Source: an uncultured Pelagibacteraceae bacterium
GTDB taxonomy: Bacteria > Pseudomonadota > Alphaproteobacteria > Pelagibacterales > Pelagibacteraceae
DNA: 64,000 nt
Direction: 5' to 3'
Assembly (NCBI GenBank): GCA_902585265.1
Contig: CACICY010000002.1
Span: forward strand, 41,326-105,325
Shown here: positions 61,900-64,000 of the stretch, in pieces
How positions within the stretch are numbered: position 1 is the stretch's first letter
Layout: every line of letters begins with the position of its first letter
Notes under the pieces: generated by a model
The model's input: the letters and a program-made list of their open reading frames with translations, nothing else
Database searches by the model: none
What the model was told of the DNA's origin: nothing
Translations under genes and position numbers: made by a program

Positions 61900-62544
61900 A
61901 TGAGTAAAATATTTCCAAAAATACACAATGAAGGTTACAAATTTATTATTATTTTTGCAATCGCAACTATAATTCTTTATTTCATAAATGGATTTCTTGG
62001 GTTTATAGGGTTGGTATTGACCATTTGGTGCTATTATTTTTTTAGGGATCCTGAAAGAATTTCTATTGGCGACGACAATTATCTTACAAGTCCAGCTGAT
62101 GGAGTTGTATTACAAGTAATGGATACTAACGGTCCAAAAGAATTAGGTTTAGAAAATAAACAAATGAAAAAAATAAGTATTTTTATGGATGTATTTGATT
62201 GCCATGTAAACAGATCTCCATGTTCCGGAGCAATATCTGAGATACTTTATAAACCAGGAAAGTTTTTTAATGCATCTTTAGATAAGGCAAGTGAAGATAA
62301 TGAGAGAAATTATTATAAAATAAAAAATTCTGATGGAGAAGATATAATTGTTGTTCAAATAGCAGGACTTGTTGCAAGACGGATTGTAACAGAGGTTTCT
62401 AAAGATGAGCTTGTAGAACAAGGTTCAAGAATAGGAATGATCAGATTTGGAAGTAGAGCTGATATGTATTTTGAAAATTATACTCCTTTAGTAAAAGTTG
62501 ACCAAAAAACTATAGCTGGCGAAACTTTAATTGCAAAAAAATAA
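61900..62544 (+). CDS. psd: Phosphatidylserine decarboxylase (short form)
   Basis: YYFFRDPERIS, SPADGVVLQV, IFMDVFDCHVNRSPCSG, GMIRFGSRADMYF (GS pyruvoyl cleavage motif). Confidence 0.95.
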   Translation: MSKIFPKIHNEGYKFIIIFAIATIILYFINGFLGFIGLVLTIWCYYFFRDPERISIGDDNYLTSPADGVVLQVMDTNGPKELGLENKQMKKISIFMDVFDCHVNRSPCSGAISEILYKPGKFFNASLDKASEDNERNYYKIKNSDGEDIIVVQIAGLVARRIVTEVSKDELVEQGSRIGMIRFGSRADMYFENYTPLVKVDQKTIAGETLIAKK

Positions 62545-62548
62545 GTTA

Positions 62549-63346
62549 ATGGAGCCTCAAAATAAAAATATTAAATTAGTTTCGAGTAAAAAAACAAGAG
62601 TTATTTTGCCAAATATTTTGACACTTGTTGGAGTATGTATTGGATTGACTTCAATTAAGTTTGCATTTGATGGAAAATTTGAACTATCAATTATTGCAGT
62701 TATAATTGCAGCAATTATTGATGGATTAGACGGTAGAATTGCAAGGTTAATTAAAGGAACTTCTAAAGTTGGAAAAGAGCTAGACTCTCTTACTGATGTT
62801 ATAAGTTTTGGTGTTGCCCCAGCTTTTATAATGTATTTTTGGGCGTTATCTGAAACAGGAAGAGCAGGTTGGTTAATTGCGTTAATTTATATTGTTTGTG
62901 TTGCTCTTAGACTTGCAAGATTTAATGTTTCATCAAACGAAGAGAGTTCTTGGAAAGATAATTTTTTTGAAGGTATTCCTTCTCCCGCAGGTGGAGTTCT
63001 AGTTTTAATGCCTTTAATATTAAGTATTAGTGAATTTCAGTTTTTAAACTTAAATTACCAAATTATAGTACCTTTTATGTTTATAATTGTTTCAATATTA
63101 TTAATAAGCAAAATACCAACCTATTCTTTTAAAAGAATAGTTGTCCCAAGAAGTACATCAATATTTTTGCTATTTGGAATAATCTTATATTTTGGCTTAA
63201 TTCTTGTTTATACATTTAATGCTATAATTATTTCAGGTGTAATTTATTTGTTAATGGTTCCAATAAGTTCAATGCATTATCTTATGATTAAAAAAAATGC
63301 GAAAGCCATCACAAATGACACTGATCATCATGAAGATGTGTTATAA
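62549..63346 (+). CDS. pssA: CDP-diacylglycerol-serine O-phosphatidyltransferase
   Basis: ILTLVGVCIGL, DGLDGRIARLIKGTSKVGKELDSLTDVISFGVAPA (CDP-alcohol motif). Confidence 0.95.
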   Translation: MEPQNKNIKLVSSKKTRVILPNILTLVGVCIGLTSIKFAFDGKFELSIIAVIIAAIIDGLDGRIARLIKGTSKVGKELDSLTDVISFGVAPAFIMYFWALSETGRAGWLIALIYIVCVALRLARFNVSSNEESSWKDNFFEGIPSPAGGVLVLMPLILSISEFQFLNLNYQIIVPFMFIIVSILLISKIPTYSFKRIVVPRSTSIFLLFGIILYFGLILVYTFNAIIISGVIYLLMVPISSMHYLMIKKNAKAITNDTDHHEDVL

Positions 63347-63349
63347 TAA

Positions 63350-64000
63350 ATGAGGGAAAATACAATAATCTCATTAGCAGATTCAAATTATTTCAATCTT
63401 CTTAACGAATTAATTGATTCAATTAATAGATTCGAACAGAGCAAAACAGTAGATATTTGCATTATGGATGCAGGATTAACTGGTGAACAAATTAAAATAT
63501 TAGAAAAAAAAGTATTTAAAATCAAAAAGGCTGAGTGGGATATAGAAGTTCCAAGTTTTAAGATAAAAGGAAGAGAGTGGTTGAAAAGTCAGGTATCTAG
63601 AGCATTCTTACCAAATTATTTTCCAGGATATAAAAAATATTTATGGATAGATGCTGATGCATGGGTAAACTCTTGGTACGCAATCGATCTTTACTTTCAG
63701 GGCTGTGAGAATAAAAAATTAGCAATAGCAACATCAGCAGATAGATCTTACGGAAGAGTTTTAAGAGCAGATTGGGTATGGGGAAGTTTTGCGAGAATAA
63801 AATCACAAAATTATAAACACGCTAAATCATCAGGTTTCTCAGAGAAAGTTTCAAGAGAAGTTGCCCTTAAACCTCATTTGAATATTGGATTATTTTGCTT
63901 AGAAGAAAGTGCTCCTCATTGGGAAATCTGGCAAAAAAATTTAAAAAAAGCTTTATCCTCAGGAAAAATTTGGGGTTCAGAACAAATTGCAATGAATATT
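63350..64000 (+). CDS. GT8-like glycosyltransferase, 3' truncated by the window edge
   Basis: Open frame from ATG 63350 to window end: MRENTIISLADSNYFNLLNELIDS...YKKYLWIDADAWVNSW...LNIGLFCLEESAPHWEIWQ; DxD-like DAD motif. Missing from the ORF track. Confidence 0.7.
   Translation, partial: MRENTIISLADSNYFNLLNELIDSINRFEQSKTVDICIMDAGLTGEQIKILEKKVFKIKKAEWDIEVPSFKIKGREWLKSQVSRAFLPNYFPGYKKYLWIDADAWVNSWYAIDLYFQGCENKKLAIATSADRSYGRVLRADWVWGSFARIKSQNYKHAKSSGFSEKVSREVALKPHLNIGLFCLEESAPHWEIWQKNLKKALSSGKIWGSEQIAMNI

Overview
AT-rich, very gene-dense, mostly collinear chromosome segment. Gene content and order (proteorhodopsin-ferredoxin-FNR-GST cassette, dcw cluster, yqeY-dnaG-rpoD, tight spacing) point to a SAR11/Pelagibacterales-type alphaproteobacterium; this is inference, no search was run. 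Contents in order: yqeY(partial)-dnaG-rpoD, two tRNAs, mlaC/mlaA, an amidase, RNase P RNA, a complete dcw division/peptidoglycan cluster (mraZ-ftsZ-rsmH-ftsL-ftsI-murEF fusion-mraY-murD-ftsW-murG-murC-murB-ddl-ftsQ-ftsA-lpxC), bamD-ligA, pepP/uvrD, an AsmA-like gene, fumC, ygfZ, a dihydroorotase, prpE, a proteorhodopsin cassette with a blue-tuning Gln105, and dksA. These are followed by an unusual accessory block (42.8-51.7 kb) of a GT39-like enzyme, an unannotated 41-aa membrane peptide, a GT2, a DUF1800/DUF1501 pair and four secreted carbohydrate-active-like proteins. The window ends with umuDC with an alphaproteobacterial-type SOS box, two GFA proteins, a glycerate-kinase-like protein, tolC, recA, alaS, icd, psd, pssA and a truncated glycosyltransferase. 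Best candidates for new biology are the secreted glycan-enzyme operon, the tRNA-Val(GAC) gene with a non-canonical T-loop/D-loop, the relocated ftsZ plus murE-murF fusion, the promoter-embedded MraZ operator, and the stacked inverted repeats upstream of proteorhodopsin.
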